The notes under the pieces are model-generated. The model was not told the origin of the DNA. It did no database searches and saw only the letters and a list, made by a program, of their open reading frames with translations. This document shows positions 1 through 11,088 of a DNA stretch of 64,000 bases, in pieces (within the stretch, counting starts at the first letter, position 1; each line of letters begins with the position of its first letter). The stretch is from the NCBI GenBank assembly GCA_024291935.2, contig CM044311.1:31066001-31130000 (forward strand), given 5' to 3'. Position numbers and translations under genes: made by a program. Source of the stretch: Okapia johnstoni (lineage: Eukaryota > Chordata > Mammalia > Artiodactyla > Giraffidae).

Positions 1-728
1 GTCAAATGGTGTAAAGCATCAATGAGATTACTATTACCAGATTACTACTACCAGAAAGAAATAAAAGAAATAAGGTCACAGTTATTGGACCTATGGAAGT
101 ATTTGACATCTAATTGCTTGTGAAATATGTACTTTTAGGAGGCAAATCATTGTCTCAGAGGCATCGTGACCTGTTAGAGAAAGCAGAGATACTCATGACA
201 ATTTTCCCCCTGACTATAATTGTCTCAATGTATATGGCCTTGGGAAAGGAACTTTATCATATTTTGCCTCAGATTGCCTAAATGTGAAAGTAGCAATGAG
301 CCAAATGTTTATTTCTTTCTGGGTTTTGAAGCTACTTACACATAATTTCTTTAAAACCAACCCTCATATATCTTAAATTTTTGGAGGTGAGAGCTGATTT
401 GATCACGATTATATGTGTATCATTTCTCTGACCTGAGATGCATCTTACTGTGGAAATTGACAAAGGCACCATGACGTGCTTCAGTCTCCTGGATTGTGGG
501 TATTGTCAGGGCTCAGGCTACAGACTGGCACAGTGGTTCAGTCATGTTGGAAGGAGCAGCACTGTCTCTAGTTCACAGTTGAATTAGATCCCCGTAGGCC
601 CTTTTATGAAGATGAAAAAGTGTGTACTTTGGAGGAAGACAGACCTTGAAATCCAAATTTCTATGTAAAAGTGTCAAGATTTTGAATATCAGTTATTTCA
701 ATAATTTTAAAACATGAGCGAACCAAAA

Positions 729-744
729 CACACACACACACACA
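729..744. repeat. Short (CA)n microsatellite
   Basis: About eight CA units in intron sequence. Confidence 0.8.
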
Positions 745-2159
745 ACTTGCTTTCATACAGATTTCAGTCCACAAATGAGCACATTGCAATTAGGATTTTA
801 CAGTGTCTAGTGTAAATTTCTGTACTCATACCATGGGGCTTGAAATTCTAGTAACAACTCAATTTTGTGGGAGCAGCTGCCATTTGTGTAGTATATCCTT
901 TTAATTTCCCTCTATAGAATCATTTATCATGACTCTTTAAAAAGTGAATCTTTATACTTTCTCTTCGTTGAAAGTTGTAACCACTGTAATATAGTTGATG
1001 AAGAATGTGCCAGGAGAGCTAGTATTTAATATGGTCTAAACTTTTGCTACCAATGAATTCCTAGACTCTGAATAACAAAGTGTTATTTTTATAATCTTAA
1101 AATGAGGACATTATACTAGACACAATATCTTTTTAATTTTTCCCTGTGTCTCAGAAGTTATAATCTGCTGGTTTCTAGAAATAACCAGTATTCTCTTATA
1201 TTTTCATAATTAAACATCCTTTACCCCTGTTATCCTAAAGGTATTTTATTTAAGCTTCAAGAATTCTTCTTTAATATTGATATTTGGGGATTTTTCTAAG
1301 TATTTCCGTGTTCACAGATTTATATTCTTCATGGTTTTCTAAACTTAAATAGTATATTTTTAAGTTATTATTTTTACACATGAAGAGTTCAAGTCCATGT
1401 ATGTCACCTTTTCAATTTTTATGTCTCTAATTCCTTTCTTGATATGTAAGGAGTAAAACTGAACATTATATTCCAGGTTCCACTATGGCATATTTTATAA
1501 AAGTGTAAAATTAAACTATATAATTTCTGGCTGAAGTTTATATGCCTATATTGTCTAATTTTCTAAATAGGATATAGTAACTGTATTCCTTACCTACCAA
1601 AATTGTTATGAGAATATATTAAAAAGTATATTTAAGAACACTATGCAAATATATTTTATTGTCATTATTTTAATAATACATGTAATTAAAACCACTCTAG
1701 TTGCTGAAATAATTTTAATATTCTCAAAAGAATTGAACAAAGCACAAAACTTTTCTTGGTTCTCCTGTAGTCCTCACATTTGTTTAAAATAGTCTTCTAG
1801 AATTATTTCATTTATTTTGGTGCAGAGAGTTTTATTTTTCATATTACTAATTTACATACAGAAATTTACAATGATAATATGTAACTCAAATGTCTAGATT
1901 GCTGATCAGGATTTGCTGACTCCTTTATTTTAACTCTATCTCCATAGTAGCATTTATGTATTAATTTTTCTGAGTGTTAACATTTATAATATTTTGTTTG
2001 ATTTAACCTACACTTCAAAACTAATTGCTGATATATAAAACTAATAACATTACTTTGTTTCATGATATAATTGAGTTCTGTATTTCATATTAATTTACCT
2101 TTTAATTTACTAATAACCATGCTATGAAAGAACTACTGAAGAATTTTAAGCAATTGTTG

Positions 2160-2690
2160 GATGGTTTATGATTCATTCAATAAGCATTCATTGAGCATAT
2201 CCAAGATGTCAGGTGCTATTTGCCGGGTTCGGGGTATATGGTTTGGAACAAGAGAGAACCAGTTAGCGTTCTCATGGAGCATACGTGCTCTTGAAAACTA
2301 GGAAGACAATAAACAAGCAAGCAAAAGCTTGATAGAGGTATATTCTGTGAAGATAAAAAGTACTAAATGTAACAAAAATATGAAAACAAAGAATAAAAAC
2401 AACTAAAATTAATTTTAGAAAGTAACTGATGAGCAGAGAACCACTTTACATGGTTTGGACAGGAAGACATCTTTGAGTGAATATCTGGGCTATCTTGAAA
2501 GTCAAGAATGATCAGCAATGAACACTGCAGGGGAAGGGCATTCCCTGAAATTATAAGAGAAGTACAAAGAGACGGTGGTAATTAGGTAGTTACGTTAAGC
2601 AAGGGGGGAAAAGGCCACGTGGTTAGAAGAAAGTGAGCAAGAAGTTGGATAGATCATCAGAAAGTCTCGAAAACTGGAGTCTGCTCTTAA
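2160..2690 (-). repeat. Ancient L2 LINE fragment, antisense
   Basis: The stretch follows the reverse complement of the L2 3' end. It opens with a TTCATTCAATAAGCATTCATTGAGCA-like start, then a diverged CTCATGGAGCATACGTGCT stretch and GACAATAAACAAG. Further on come pieces resembling GGGAAGGGCATTCCCTGAA and GCAAGAAG. It is strongly diverged, as expected of a pre-eutherian repeat. The right boundary is vague. Confidence 0.55.
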
Positions 2691-2847
2691 CTTGGTTATG
2701 CTCTTGGATGTTAAAAGCTCTATGTTGGGACTGTGGCTGTAGCAGTGAGTGACGCAGACAGGATCTCACCTTGATCAAAAGTTGGTTTATCAAAATGGAC
2801 AATACAAAATGTGAACAAGTGCAAAATGATTGGTGTAGCAATCTTTT

Positions 2848-2910
2848 TGTTTGTTTGTTCGTTTGCTCTCTGGGGGTTGGTGGTGGGTTTTTGTTTGTTT
2901 TGTTTTAAGG
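2848..2910. repeat. GTTT-rich low-complexity stretch
   Basis: Repeated TTTG/GTTT units (for example TTTGTTTGTTTG near 2848 and TTTGTTTGTTTTG near 2891) interrupted by a G-rich core. Confidence 0.6.
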
Positions 2911-2951
2911 AGAGAATAATCATAGTTTTCTAGTGCGGTAATGGATAGCTT

Positions 2952-2989
2952 TTTGTGAAGTTTGTTGGCCTTAAATAATTGAAAGAGTG
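2952..2989. repeat. Direct repeat, copy 1 (38 b)
   Basis: Bases 2952-2989 match 4869-4906 at 36 of 38 positions in the same orientation (differences at 2963 T/C and 2985 G/T). I do not recognise a repeat family covering either copy. Confidence 0.75.
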
Positions 2990-4092
2990 ATGGATAATAA
3001 GGCTTCCCTCATGACTTATGACATTGTAAATCAGTGGAAGTTTAACCCAAAACATGCAGACAGTAAAGGAACCACAATTGGAGGATGGAGGCTGAAGGAG
3101 CAAGGATTGTTGAGTTTAGTTGTCATGCTTGGTTCATAAACATTGCTGTTCATAGAACTTTTATTAGGTCCATGCTTCAACTTGAAATCATGATAAGCTA
3201 TTTTATTCTTTTAGCTGAAACTGGAAGTAGAAGAAATCTAATTATAATAGTCTTCATTGAAAGCCTAAAATGTTTCTTGGTCCTTGAAGCAATAGAAAGT
3301 CAGTTAGTTGTGATCAGCTGGAACCAATTAAAGTAATATTTTGGAAGTATAGCTTTTACAGTGTGATGTGTTTGGGGGAGACAGTCAGTGTGATCAGCTA
3401 GAAGATATTGCAAAATTGCACGTGTGAAATAACAAAGACCATCAGTGAAAATCAAGAAGAAAAATCAGATATGAAAAGAATGTAAAGATACCTTCTTTAT
3501 TTGAATAATTTCTTTGAATCTAATAAGAGCATATTCATATGCAAGCTCTTAAAAATTCATGTTAAAATTTTTTAGAGTTTTTTTCTGAACTAGTATGTCA
3601 GTGTACTTGTTAAAGAATAGAAGTGTGACAATAAATGTTTGTTGAAGAGCTGAGGGTGTGCATTTCCAGAAATCACTCGAAGTCATGTTGATGTTTTAAA
3701 CGTTAATGTCGTTAATTTTAAAAAGGATTACCTCTTCTTAATTATTTTAGCCAAAATCCCTTTTGTCAGTTTGCCAACAAATAAGAGAATTTTCTTCTTT
3801 AATATATTTCAGCTCTATTATATTCATGGTGCCTAAAAACAAATCATATATTTGAAGGTAGTGTAACTTACAAAATATAACTCACTAAGAAACTGAAACA
3901 TACACTATTATTATACTAAGATCTCTCAGAAAAAGCCAAAGTATTAATAATTCTGTTGATGGTTTTGATGCAGAGTTGTATAGATACCTAAATTATAGGT
4001 AATTGATAATCAAACAGCTAGAGATCAGATATGAAATTATTGATCTTATTAGCAATATCTTTAATCAAAGTAGTTATACTTTATGACTGAAT

Positions 4093-4115
4093 GGTGTGTG
4101 TGTGTGTGTGTGTGT
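4093..4115. repeat. (TG)n microsatellite
   Basis: About eleven TG units, 115 b upstream of the Ig3 exon acceptor. Confidence 0.85.
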
Positions 4116-4229
4116 CTGTGTTTTATTTTAGGTAAAATACAGTATAAAAGAGAAAAATGAAGGTGAATACTAAGTGTTGTCTAAATGCAACCAATGTCAT
4201 TGAATAAAGCCAATCCATATTCTACACAG

Positions 4230-4357
4230 GTATGACATCAAAGACGATTACACATTGAGAATTAAAAAGGCAATGAGTACAGATGAAGGCACATATATGT
4301 GTATTGCTGAGAATCGGGTTGGAAAAATAGAAGCTTCTGCTACCCTCACAGTCCGAG
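4230..4357 (+). CDS. ROBO2: ROBO2 exon: second half of Ig3
   Basis: A 128 b exon with acceptor ACAG at 4226-4229 and donor GTAAGA at 4358. It starts on the third base of a split Arg codon, encodes 42 full codons beginning [13 protein letters not shown] and ending ASATLTVR, and leaves one G of the next Ala codon (entry phase 2, exit phase 1). The motif DEGTYMC supplies the second disulfide Cys of the Ig3 domain (the Y-x-C signature of the F strand). The G-strand follows as [11 protein letters not shown]. In ROBO receptors Ig1 and Ig2 carry most SLIT contact, while Ig3 to Ig5 form the adjoining rod involved in receptor architecture. Compared with my memory of human ROBO2, Ala replaces Thr after IKK, and Ile replaces Met in GKxEAS. 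Both are conservative enough for an intact domain. Confidence 0.95.
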
Positions 4358-4868
4358 GTAAGAGACTTAAGATGTGAAATATAATTGAACTAGCAGACTA
4401 ATATTTGGTTAAATTGGTAAGTGAACTCATAATCAAAATAATAGCTTGCACTGTTTTATTAGTACATAAAATGCCTGGATTTTGTGTCCTCTCACTTTTT
4501 AATTGAAATAAAATTACTTTCAAATTTGGATTTGAAAGGATGTGCATTTGAAATGATTAATTTTTATTTAATAAATTACAGCTAACAGTTTAAAATTAAA
4601 TCTTAAAAATAGAAAAGATTTACACTAATCTTTTGTGTTTCCATTGTTTTGATCTAATTACAGCTTTTAAATGTCACTAGTTTCAAAGATACTCAGTTTC
4701 TGTTTACTAGGTTGTCACTTTATACTAGGAGACAGTTTTTTTGAAATTCGTTTTTATTTCAGCATTCAAAAAGCAATCTGAAAAAAAAAAAAAATGAACA
4801 CTGCTTCCAAAGGTGAAAAATGGATACAAAGGAGCTCCCACGTTGAGGAAATCTGATTTAGAGAGTGA

Positions 4869-4906
4869 TTTGTGAAGTTCGTTGGCCTTAAATAATTGAA
4901 ATAGTG
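4869..4906. repeat. Direct repeat, copy 2 (38 b)
   Basis: Partner of 2952-2989 at 36 of 38 positions, 1,917 b downstream. The flanks do not match over any length I can see. Confidence 0.75.
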
Positions 4907-5477
4907 CTGCTCCTGTAATAACTTTCACTTTCTGGGTGTCATGCACTTTCTCAGTCATGGAATAATTTCCATTTATAGACTCCCTGCCATTGCTTATAAG
5001 GGAAAGAAAGCATTACTTAACCCTACAGTGAGCTAGAATGAATTAAGCATCTTCCTGTTGGTGCATGTTGGTCCCCAGGAGTAAATTATATAGCCCAAGG
5101 TACCAAATAGTACATGAGCACAACTACACTTACCCTTGCCAAATGGATATTACTCATGGCATTGTTTACACTCACAGGACTTAACAGGGATAGGCAAGTA
5201 CATCCATTGCTCAGTCTTTCAGCCTTTCATCCCTCAACTGATGCCTCCTCCTCCCATCACTCTCAATAAAGAAGTTTGACAGCAAGTTTACATCCATGTC
5301 TCTCAGTTGTATTTCACTTTGTCTAGTCAGACGTCAGCCTTGTGCAGTTTTACTCGCAGTTTACACAAGATTAGGTGAAAGGCTTGGAAGAATTTTAATT
5401 GGCAAGAAGTATGTGAGGGATTCTCAGAATGGTCTTCTATCTGGTAAGAAAAATGATATTTGCAGGATGTATGATTT

Positions 5478-5670
5478 GGGCTTCCCTTGCAGCTCAGATG
5501 GTAAAGAATCTGCCTGCAATGCAGGAGACCCAGATTCAATCCCTGGGTCAGCAAGATCCCCTGGAGGAGGAAATGGTAACACACTCCAGTATTCTTGCCT
5601 GGAAAATTCCATGGACAGAGGAGCCAGGGGTCACAGAGAGTCAGGCGTGACTGAGCAACTAATACACATT
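5478..5670 (+). repeat. Bov-tA SINE (tRNA-derived head plus Bov-A unit)
   Basis: It begins with the Bov-tA head (GGGCTTCCC, then TGGTAAAGAATCTGCCTGC and the B-box-like GATTCAATCCCTGGGTC). It continues into the Bov-A unit (CCAGTATTCTTGCCTGG, ATGGACAGAGGAGCC) and ends near GACTGAGCAACTAATACAC. This family is restricted to ruminants. It lies in sense orientation to ROBO2. Confidence 0.9.
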
Positions 5671-6479
5671 ATTTGGGCATCGTATCATTTAAAAAAACAA
5701 AAACAAAACCAAAAATCTTATCTTCCTCCAGGTAACATTCTGAATGTCTAGATGATTCTGGATACCTAGAAAAATATTGGTGATTTCCAAACTTCTCAGT
5801 CACTCTGTTCCTCTTCCACTTAATTCATTTTGCTCCATCCAGACATTCTAGGTTGGACTTAGATGCAATAAATTTAAACAAAATTGGCAAGCCAGTTGCT
5901 TAAAAATATTTTCATTTCTTTAAAAAGCTATGATCATACACCAATTGAATATATATATACTGATAATATATGAGCAAAATCTGAAAGCCTTTGTAAGCCT
6001 CTTCACTATGGTTAATCTACATTTTCTGGTAGGTGATGAGATATATATACATATTTGTTTGCTTTTATCTAGTCAGCCCTTTGCAAAAGCAATTCACCTG
6101 ACCATATTTCCCCCAAAGTTTGTTTGTTGACTTTTTCTGAAGTAAGTGAAAAAATAAACAACTAACCAAGAAATATTCTAGTCAGAAAATATTTGCTGAC
6201 TAAACAAATGGTGAGAAATGTGAGGTGTTGTTTGTTTATAGAAGCAAGAGGGTTCCTTTTATACTTGAATTCTTGGATGAATGAGATTTGAAGTGGTGTT
6301 TGCTTTAAGATACTTCCCCAGCTAATTATTTTCATAATTTGTTAAAAGTTTCAGGATTGCTATTTCATTTAGCAAAGCATGCTCCTCCTCAATGGATGTA
6401 TGAGGCTAACGTACAAAACAAATAGAAGGAGTTGTTTGTTTTCAATGGGACTTTTTTTTTAAAGCAACAAACCTTAATA

Positions 6480-6900
6480 ATGATCTCTCCCCTGATGTGT
6501 GTCCTAAAGATGCATTAGGGAGTTTAATGTATTTGGTATTTATTTTCATCTGACTGATGTGTCAAAAATGGGGTTAAAGAATAAAAATCCCCATAATATA
6601 ATAGACTGTGGAGTAAAAATTGTTTAAAAACCATTAGGAAAAGCGGTTGGGATTTCTCATGCTAAGAGGTTAACAGGAAAAAAAAAATATATTATCTGCA
6701 GCTTAGTTTTTTACACTCATTTTTCTGTGCACGTAAATGAAATGTTCAACCCTTCTCTGGATTGTTTTATCAGAATAGGGTCAACTGACCAAAGAGGCCG
6801 CATCCATTTTCGTCCATTTAATGCAAGGACACAGTTTAGTATAATTTGCTGATTTTGAAAACATCCACCTGCTGGGTGTTTTTTTTTCCCCCCTCAGGAT
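6480..6900. other. Candidate conserved non-coding element (repeat-free)
   Basis: Sequence of normal complexity with no recognised repeat. It includes TAAT-rich segments and a CpG-containing core near 6795-6830 (GGCCGCATCC, TTTTCGTCC), unusual in an AT-rich intron. The interpretation as a regulatory element is inference only. Cross-species alignment would decide. Confidence 0.25.
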
Positions 6901-6989
6901 GAAATGATGCTTTCTGACAAAGACAATAAGGTTTATTGTGATGTTTCTGCTGAAATTTTATCATGATATTTACTTTACCCAATTTTGGA

Positions 6990-7015
6990 AAAGAAAAAGA
7001 AAGAAAGAAAGAAAG
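6990..7015. repeat. (AAAG)n simple repeat
   Basis: Tandem AAAG/GAAA units. Confidence 0.85.
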
Positions 7016-7795
7016 TTTTATAATCAAAATCTGGAACAGACTTAGTTGTTTTCCACTTCAAAAATATGGTGAAAATAGACTATAAAATTAATAGCAAGTA
7101 GTTCTCTTTGCTGACTGGACAAACATAATTAGAAAGAAATATTTCTAGACAACAGTAAGCCTCCTTATATTTATATTCTTATCAAGTAATTCATGATCTG
7201 ATAGAACTTTTTAACATGGCTCCAAAATAAGTGAACACAAACTGCATATTTGTAAACATGTTTTTCCCATTTTTTTAATTGCTTAAATTGGCTGTGCCTA
7301 AACAAGGCTTCATTGGGAAAACTAGAACTATTTCAAAAACTATTTCTAGAGCAATAAAGTTCTAATTTTCTTGGAATTACCCGAGACTAAATGAAAAGAA
7401 ATGTATTTTCTTTCTTTAAAACATGATTTCTTACCATGATTTTTTTTTTCTTTTCTCTCTTTAGACTCAGAATGCCTTTTTGTTTCTAAATGAAACATTA
7501 TGTTTCAGATGCAGCTTAAGGTGGCACCTGAAAAATAAAACTAAAAAATGAGAAACTAAGTTCTTTTTCTACTACACATTTGCAAAACTGAGAACTCTTA
7601 TTCATTAGAATATGGCACAACTTTATTATGTTAGTCTGTTGTTGTGTTCTTAGTTGTTATTGTTGTGTGCCCATCCAAAAAAAAGAAAGAAATTATTGTG
7701 TATAGTTCAGCTTACTTTCTTCCTCTTGCTATACTAAATCCACTATAGACTCCAGGACACACTAGCGTTTCACCAAGCTGAATTTTCATTCAGTT

Positions 7796-8084
7796 GCTGC
7801 TGTTGCTGCTGCTGCTAAGTCACTTCAGTCATGTCCGACTCTGTGTGACTCCATAGACGGCAGCCCACCAGGCTCCCCCGTCCCTGGGATTCTCCAGGCA
7901 AGAACACTAGAGTGGGTTGCCATTTCCTTCTCCAATGCATGAAAGTGAAATGTGAAAAGTGAAAGTGAAGTCTCTCAGCCATGTCCGACTCTTAGCAACC
8001 CCATGGACTGCAGCCTACCAGGCTCCTCCGTCTAAGGGATTTTCCAGGCAAGAGTACTGGAGTGGGGTGCCATTGCCTTCTCCA
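7796..8084 (-). repeat. Bov-A2 SINE, full-length, antisense
   Basis: Dimeric Bov-A2 in reverse complement. The GCTGCTGCTGCT tail is on the left, followed by two Bov-A units (TCCGACTCTGTGTGACTCC... and TCCGACTCTTAGCAACCCC...) joined by the AAAGTGAAAGTGAAG linker, with GCCATTGCCTTCTCC on the right. The flanking target-site duplication is TCATTCAGTTGCT (7786-7798) and TCATTCAATTGCT (8085-8097), one mismatch. The left duplication overlaps the start of the CTG tail. Confidence 0.95.
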
Positions 8085-9306
8085 TCATTCAATTGCTATA
8101 ACTGCTTTATTCTTCTTTGAATGGTCTTCCCCCTTTTAATTGTGAATAATATTCTAAGACCATGAATCTTAATAGAGAAGTTCCAGTACAGTTTCAAAGA
8201 TTCCACAGAGCTAGAATTATGATGTATTTTTTGAGTGAGTGAATGAATGTCTGTAAATATGGTTTCAATGGCTGTATCTGTCTCACCATGCCCGAGAAAA
8301 CATCAAGACAAAACTATTCATAAGTTTGAGGGTTACATTGTGTTTGCACTAGAGCTTTATCCACTGGGATATGACTGAAGCACTTGTTTGTTGAATAAAT
8401 TTATATTTTGAAAGTAAGTTTTCATAAAAGTTCAAATGCTACTGAATTGATTTCTTCTTCCTTTGAATAATGGGGCCATATGTTTTATATTTGTCTATTG
8501 CTTTTATACAAAGTGGTTTACTATCTAAATTGATTTGGCAATATTCTTTTTAAAGAAAGTATTATTAAGCCCATGTGTGTCTCTTTCAATTTCTGTGCAT
8601 TTATAAAAGGGGTAGCCTATTTCAACTGACTTTAGTGATTGAAAGTTATGGAATAATAAAAAATAATAATTTGTTGAAGCAGCAGTTTGAAAGCCATTCT
8701 CAGTGTGAACAAGAATCAATTTGTCAGTCATTGTTTCCTGCCCTCTGCCAAAAAAAGAAAAGAGCTTAACAGTGGTTAGAGAAGTACTCAGTTGAGATCT
8801 CTAAGGATGTTCCAACCTATTTGTTATATTTTCATCCACCCTGTCCACGGATGAAAAGTGATGTGATCTTAACTTATTACTGGATGAAAAGCAGCATCAG
8901 GGGCTTTTTCTGTAGTCCCTGTAATGGTTCTGACTAACCATGCTTAAAATCCAATTGCTATTTAAATCAGACAGTGAGGCCTTCTTTTATTGACATGACA
9001 TTTGCTAGTCTGTGACTTGAATAGTTATATTCATCAGGTTCTTAACTTTGGGATAACACAATGCTGTTTAAAAAGATCTTTGAAATAATAACTGTAGTTA
9101 AGTGATGATGATGATAAGACCTCATGTATAATATCTGTCAAATTGCTTAATCTCAGCATGCAAAGTAATTGTTTTCTTAGACTTCTATTTATAATGTTCA
9201 GTTTTTATCAAGCTAGGGCATCCTGTTCATACTTGAATAGTGACACTAGAAATCACCCTACTGTCCATACTTAAATGTAACATTACACATCATGCATTCT
9301 GATAAT

Positions 9307-9373
9307 TTTCTTTTCTTTCTTTTTTTTTTAATTTCTTTTTTATGTTCTCACCACACCATTGTAATGTCTACAG
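9307..9373 (+). promoter_or_regulatory. ROBO2: Upstream splicing control region of the microexon (pyrimidine tract and YCAY)
   Basis: A long T/C tract (about 9307-9340) is followed by three YCAY tetramers (TCAC 9348-9351, CCAC 9351-9354, CCAT 9356-9359) and the acceptor CTACAG at 9368-9373. The tract lies more than 30 b from the AG, an arrangement seen at regulated microexons. YCAY is the known RNA motif of NOVA1/2. Upstream or exonic clusters often repress inclusion and downstream clusters promote it. Binding here is inferred. Confidence 0.6.
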
Positions 9374-9385
9374 CTCGCCCTGTGG
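9374..9385 (+). CDS. ROBO2: ROBO2 12-base microexon (Ig3/Ig4 junction)
   Basis: Bases CTCGCCCTGTGG lie between an acceptor CTACAG and a near-perfect donor GTAAGT (9386-9391). Both flanking junctions are phase 1, so inclusion is frame-neutral. The G left by the Ig3 exon plus CT gives Ala, then Arg-Pro-Val, and the final G plus CT of the next exon again gives Ala. The mature chain therefore reads TVR-ARPV-APPQF when included and TVR-APPQF when skipped. This lengthens the Ig3/Ig4 linker by four residues. A conserved NOVA-regulated microexon at the corresponding site of mammalian ROBO1 and ROBO2 has been reported (often called e6b). The isoforms differ in repulsive activity during commissural axon crossing. 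Splice sites, phase and position all agree, so I consider this the same exon. Inclusion in this species cannot be shown from DNA. Confidence 0.88.
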
Positions 9386-9445
9386 GTAAGTAGCCATCCT
9401 TCTATCCATTTCGCATGGCTTTGTACAATGCTTCATAGCTCATAC
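9386..9445 (+). promoter_or_regulatory. ROBO2: Downstream YCAY cluster (NOVA-type splicing enhancer candidate)
   Basis: Four YCAY tetramers fall within 60 b of the donor: CCAT 9394-9397, CCAT 9406-9409, TCAT 9433-9436 and TCAT 9440-9443, with another TCAC at 9479-9482. In the established NOVA RNA map, clusters just downstream of an alternative exon promote inclusion. Assignment to NOVA is inference from the motif and from the known biology of this exon. Confidence 0.55.
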
Positions 9446-10404
9446 ATATTAGGATATGACAGATTGAAATACATTTGTTCACCCCTGTTAAAATATTACT
9501 TGAGGGACTGTCCGCTGTAAAAGTTGCTTCTGACTTTTTCATCACTTTACTAAACCACGTAGTTACTTTTTACTACTTTGCAATTAATAGGTAAAATTTT
9601 CATGTAAAAGAATATGTGAATGGTGGATATGATATACTGCTAACTTTTCTTGAGAAAATTACACTTCAATTTTCTTGCGTGAATCAAATCATTATGTTTG
9701 ATATTTGTTAAGATGAAAGATTATGAACTAGATTAAGAAGTTTTATTATTTTATGCACTTATATTTTAAGCTGCTTGGAGTCTCCGCTTTGTAAGGGTAT
9801 CTTTTTAACTGCTGCACACTTATTATCTGCATGCCACTTAAACAAACTTTAGTAGAATGCTTCAAGTTATTGTAAGTCGATGCTTACACCTAGAAGAAAA
9901 GGGAGTGATGATCTGTGTTCTTTGGCATGAAAAATTGTTTGACTATATCATTCTTCATTTGGCTTTGCAAAACTGAAATTAACTGCTTGTGCTTGCATTA
10001 ATTTAAGTGGTAATTATTTTTAAACAAAGATAAAATATTTTTTAATAAACTTTCTGCATTTCTTTTAAAGTTTAGTTTAACCTATCAAGAAATGTGTTTG
10101 AATAAAAGAAATCTTGGTAATTGTGTTAAAAGTAAATAAATAGATATATGCTTAAATGGATTGCTTCTTTAATATACCAAGAGGTACTTTAATAAGTTTC
10201 CCAATTTGACAGAGCTATATATAACTGGTTCACCTAACTTCAAAAGCTTCATTAATATACTGGCTTGACATTATTGACATTTGTATATAGTCATCCAGAC
10301 TCATAACCTTCTTCCCCCTTGGTTGAAACATTCACAGATGTTATTGTTATGTAATATCTTATTATATAGATAGCAAATACAGTAAAGAGAACTTTGGCTT
10401 CCTA

Positions 10405-10590
10405 ATCTGACTTTCTGTTCTGCTATTTCCAAGCAGTATTTCCTTTGTCAGTTATTCAACATTCCTAATCCCGAGTCAATTCCTGTATAAAACTGAGAGA
10501 AAAGTCCTTACTTATCAGAACTGATGTAGGAATAAATTGAATTCAAGATTGACCATATATGTGAAAAGTTTTGTATGTCAACATTGGTTA
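10405..10590 (+). repeat. MIR SINE fragment
   Basis: The order of words resembles the MIR core and 3' part: GACTTTCTGTTCTGC, then a TTGTCAGTTATTCAAC-like region, then CCTGTATAAAACTGAGA. It is diverged, so this is a family-level call only. Confidence 0.45.
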
Positions 10591-11053
10591 ACACATTTCT
10601 AGTTTCTGAGTCATGTTATTTCACATTTCAGTATTTCTGGAATATACTTACAGCTTATCATCAATTTCAACATAAACTGTAGGCGTTTTTTCCTTAAAGC
10701 ACCATTATTTAATTGATCATGCTTTTTACAATTGATGCTTTTAGAAGGTTAAGGAATATATTATAGTTTTTGCATTTGTAAGAATTAATATTAATGATAA
10801 GTTTACATATTTATGGTATGACATCGAAAATTAAGAAGTAAATGGGAAAGAATAAAATAATAACCTTGCAAATTAACAGGAAAAATCACATTAAATTATA
10901 GATCTTTGTATGTAAAAATTTTATGCCAGTAAACCATGACCACTTGATCTATGTTATTTTGCAAGTTCCCAAAACATAGGACAATATGTTAATAATTTTC
11001 AGTATACAAAAACTCTTGAATAAAAAATACATTGATTAGAAAATATGATATAT

Positions 11054-11088
11054 GCAGGGTATTAGATGTATGCAGGGTATTAGATGTA
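11054..11088. repeat. Short tandem duplication
   Basis: The unit TATGCAGGGTATTAGATG occurs twice directly adjacent, about 17-18 b each, in unremarkable intron sequence. Confidence 0.75.

Larger units (their letters stand above)
1..4229 (+). other. ROBO2: Intron upstream of the Ig3 second-half exon (3' part)
   Basis: AT-rich intron ending in the acceptor at 4228-4229. Bases 1-2160 show no gene or repeat family I can name, apart from a short CA run near 729-744. An old L2 fragment lies at about 2160-2690. A GTTT-rich low-complexity stretch occurs near 2848-2910, one member of a 38-base direct repeat at 2952-2989, and a TG run at 4093-4115. The short open frames here have no recognisable protein features. 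Confidence 0.8.
4358..9373 (+). other. ROBO2: Intron between Ig3 exon and microexon
   Basis: A 5,016 b intron. It contains copy 2 of a 38-base direct repeat (4869-4906), a Bov-tA SINE (5478-5670), an AAAG run (6990-7015) and a Bov-A2 SINE (about 7796-8084). Bases 5671-7785 and 8098-9300 show no gene. The part at about 6480-6900 looks repeat-free and unusually complex, with several CpG. The 3' end carries a long pyrimidine tract (about 9307-9340) set back from the acceptor, then a YCAY cluster, as is typical of a regulated microexon. Confidence 0.85.
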
